From Lentisphaera profundi (GTDB taxonomy: Bacteria > Verrucomicrobiota > Lentisphaeria > Lentisphaerales > Lentisphaeraceae), in contig NZ_CP117812.1 of assembly GCF_028728065.1 (NCBI RefSeq), forward strand, positions 2,356,001 through 2,420,000: a stretch of DNA of 64,000 nucleotides, given 5' to 3'. This document shows positions 63,823 to 64,000 of this stretch, in pieces; the stretch's first letter is position 1; every line of letters starts with the position of its first letter. The notes under the pieces were generated by a model, which saw only the letters and a program-made list of their open reading frames with translations, did not search any database and had not been told where the DNA came from. A program made the position numbers and the translations under genes.

Positions 63823-64000
63823 ATGAAGAAACGTGAATTAATACTAAATTCTGCTAGTAAAAAGTTTAAAGATAAAGGTTTTGCAAACACAACAATTTCT
63901 ACCATAGCTAAAGACGCAAACATTGGTAAAGGAACAATTTACGAATACTTCTCTTCAAAAGAAGACTTACTCATGCATTGTTGTATCGGCAATTGCCATG
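63823..64000 (+). CDS. TetR-family transcriptional regulator (partial)
   Basis: The first 59 residues are visible; the gene runs off the right edge. The DNA-binding domain is typical: ILNSASKKFKDKGFANTTIS, then the helix-turn-helix IAKDANIGKGTIYEYFSSKE. GGAGGGG lies 7 nt upstream. TetR proteins dimerise and are released from DNA by a small ligand bound by the C-terminal part, which is not visible. They often control neighbouring efflux genes, which would lie outside the window. Confidence 0.93.
   Translation, partial: MKKRELILNSASKKFKDKGFANTTISTIAKDANIGKGTIYEYFSSKEDLLMHCCIGNCH

Overview
The window is a gene-dense chromosomal segment, roughly 40% GC by eye, from a Gram-negative-type bacterium: it has lipoprotein lipoboxes, a SurA-like periplasmic chaperone and an MscS channel. 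Membrane-anchored Ser/Thr kinase-like proteins, a chlamydial CdsZ-type zinc-ribbon coiled-coil protein, an eIF1/SUI1-like factor and MoxR/DUF58/transglutaminase genes point to the PVC superphylum, most likely a Lentisphaera-like member. That placement is inference from gene content; no 16S rRNA is present.

Layout. 1-2789 (minus): ruvA-ruvB-yicC and the start of an S4-domain protein. 2915-4570 (plus): an unknown protein and mscS. 4628-11089 (minus): a probable five-gene operon (zinc-ribbon membrane protein, Na+/amino-acid symporter, secreted propeller-like protein, HAD phosphatase, dGTPase). 11406-17966 (plus): tig-clpP-clpX, then a eukaryote-like ileS. 18071-26206 (plus): zinc-ribbon pseudokinase, SUI1, prfB with programmed frameshift, TPR protein, and mutL broken by an insertion sequence. 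26264-39462: degenerate histidine kinase/receiver protein, DUF445, Rossmann protein, kinase plus secreted partner, lipoprotein, UbiA prenyltransferase, two-subunit Na+/solute symporter, and a second kinase broken by a second copy of the same IS. 39746-47682: a 62-aa small protein, an alpha/alpha-toroid protein, a transglutaminase-DUF58-MoxR operon, CdsZ-like, truA and a lipoprotein. 47939-55676 (minus): a shortened ribosomal-protein operon (L22 to L15, then secY) that runs directly into five identical tRNA-Val(UAC) genes. 55701-64000: coiled-coil membrane protein, surA-like-rsmA-DUF454, trxB, a DNA polymerase II-like protein, two membrane coiled-coil proteins and the start of a TetR regulator.

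What stands out. (i) The Pol II-like protein keeps the 3'-5' exonuclease residues and a C-terminal clamp motif but has lost polymerase motifs A, B and half of C, so it looks like an exonuclease-only relative. (ii) Two 1594-bp IS copies, differing by one visible base, carry 14-bp perfect inverted repeats and distinct 6-bp target duplications. They interrupt mutL and a Ser/Thr kinase gene, and both host reading frames can be restored exactly by removing the IS and one duplication. (iii) The tRNA-Val array is built of 138-bp units. Nearly every spacer substitution keeps an RNA hairpin (GCGA, GCAA and GAGA loops are all GNRA; a U-G pair becomes C-G). The array starts 9 nt after the secY stop codon. 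(iv) All three Ser/Thr kinase-like genes show a lesion or unusual trait: one lacks catalytic residues, one has no ATG/GTG/TTG where its N-terminus should begin, and one is split by the IS. (v) Trigger factor carries a His/Asp/Cys-rich insert.

Of the candidates for an undescribed system, the exonuclease-only Pol II relative and the structured tRNA array fused to the ribosomal operon are the strongest.
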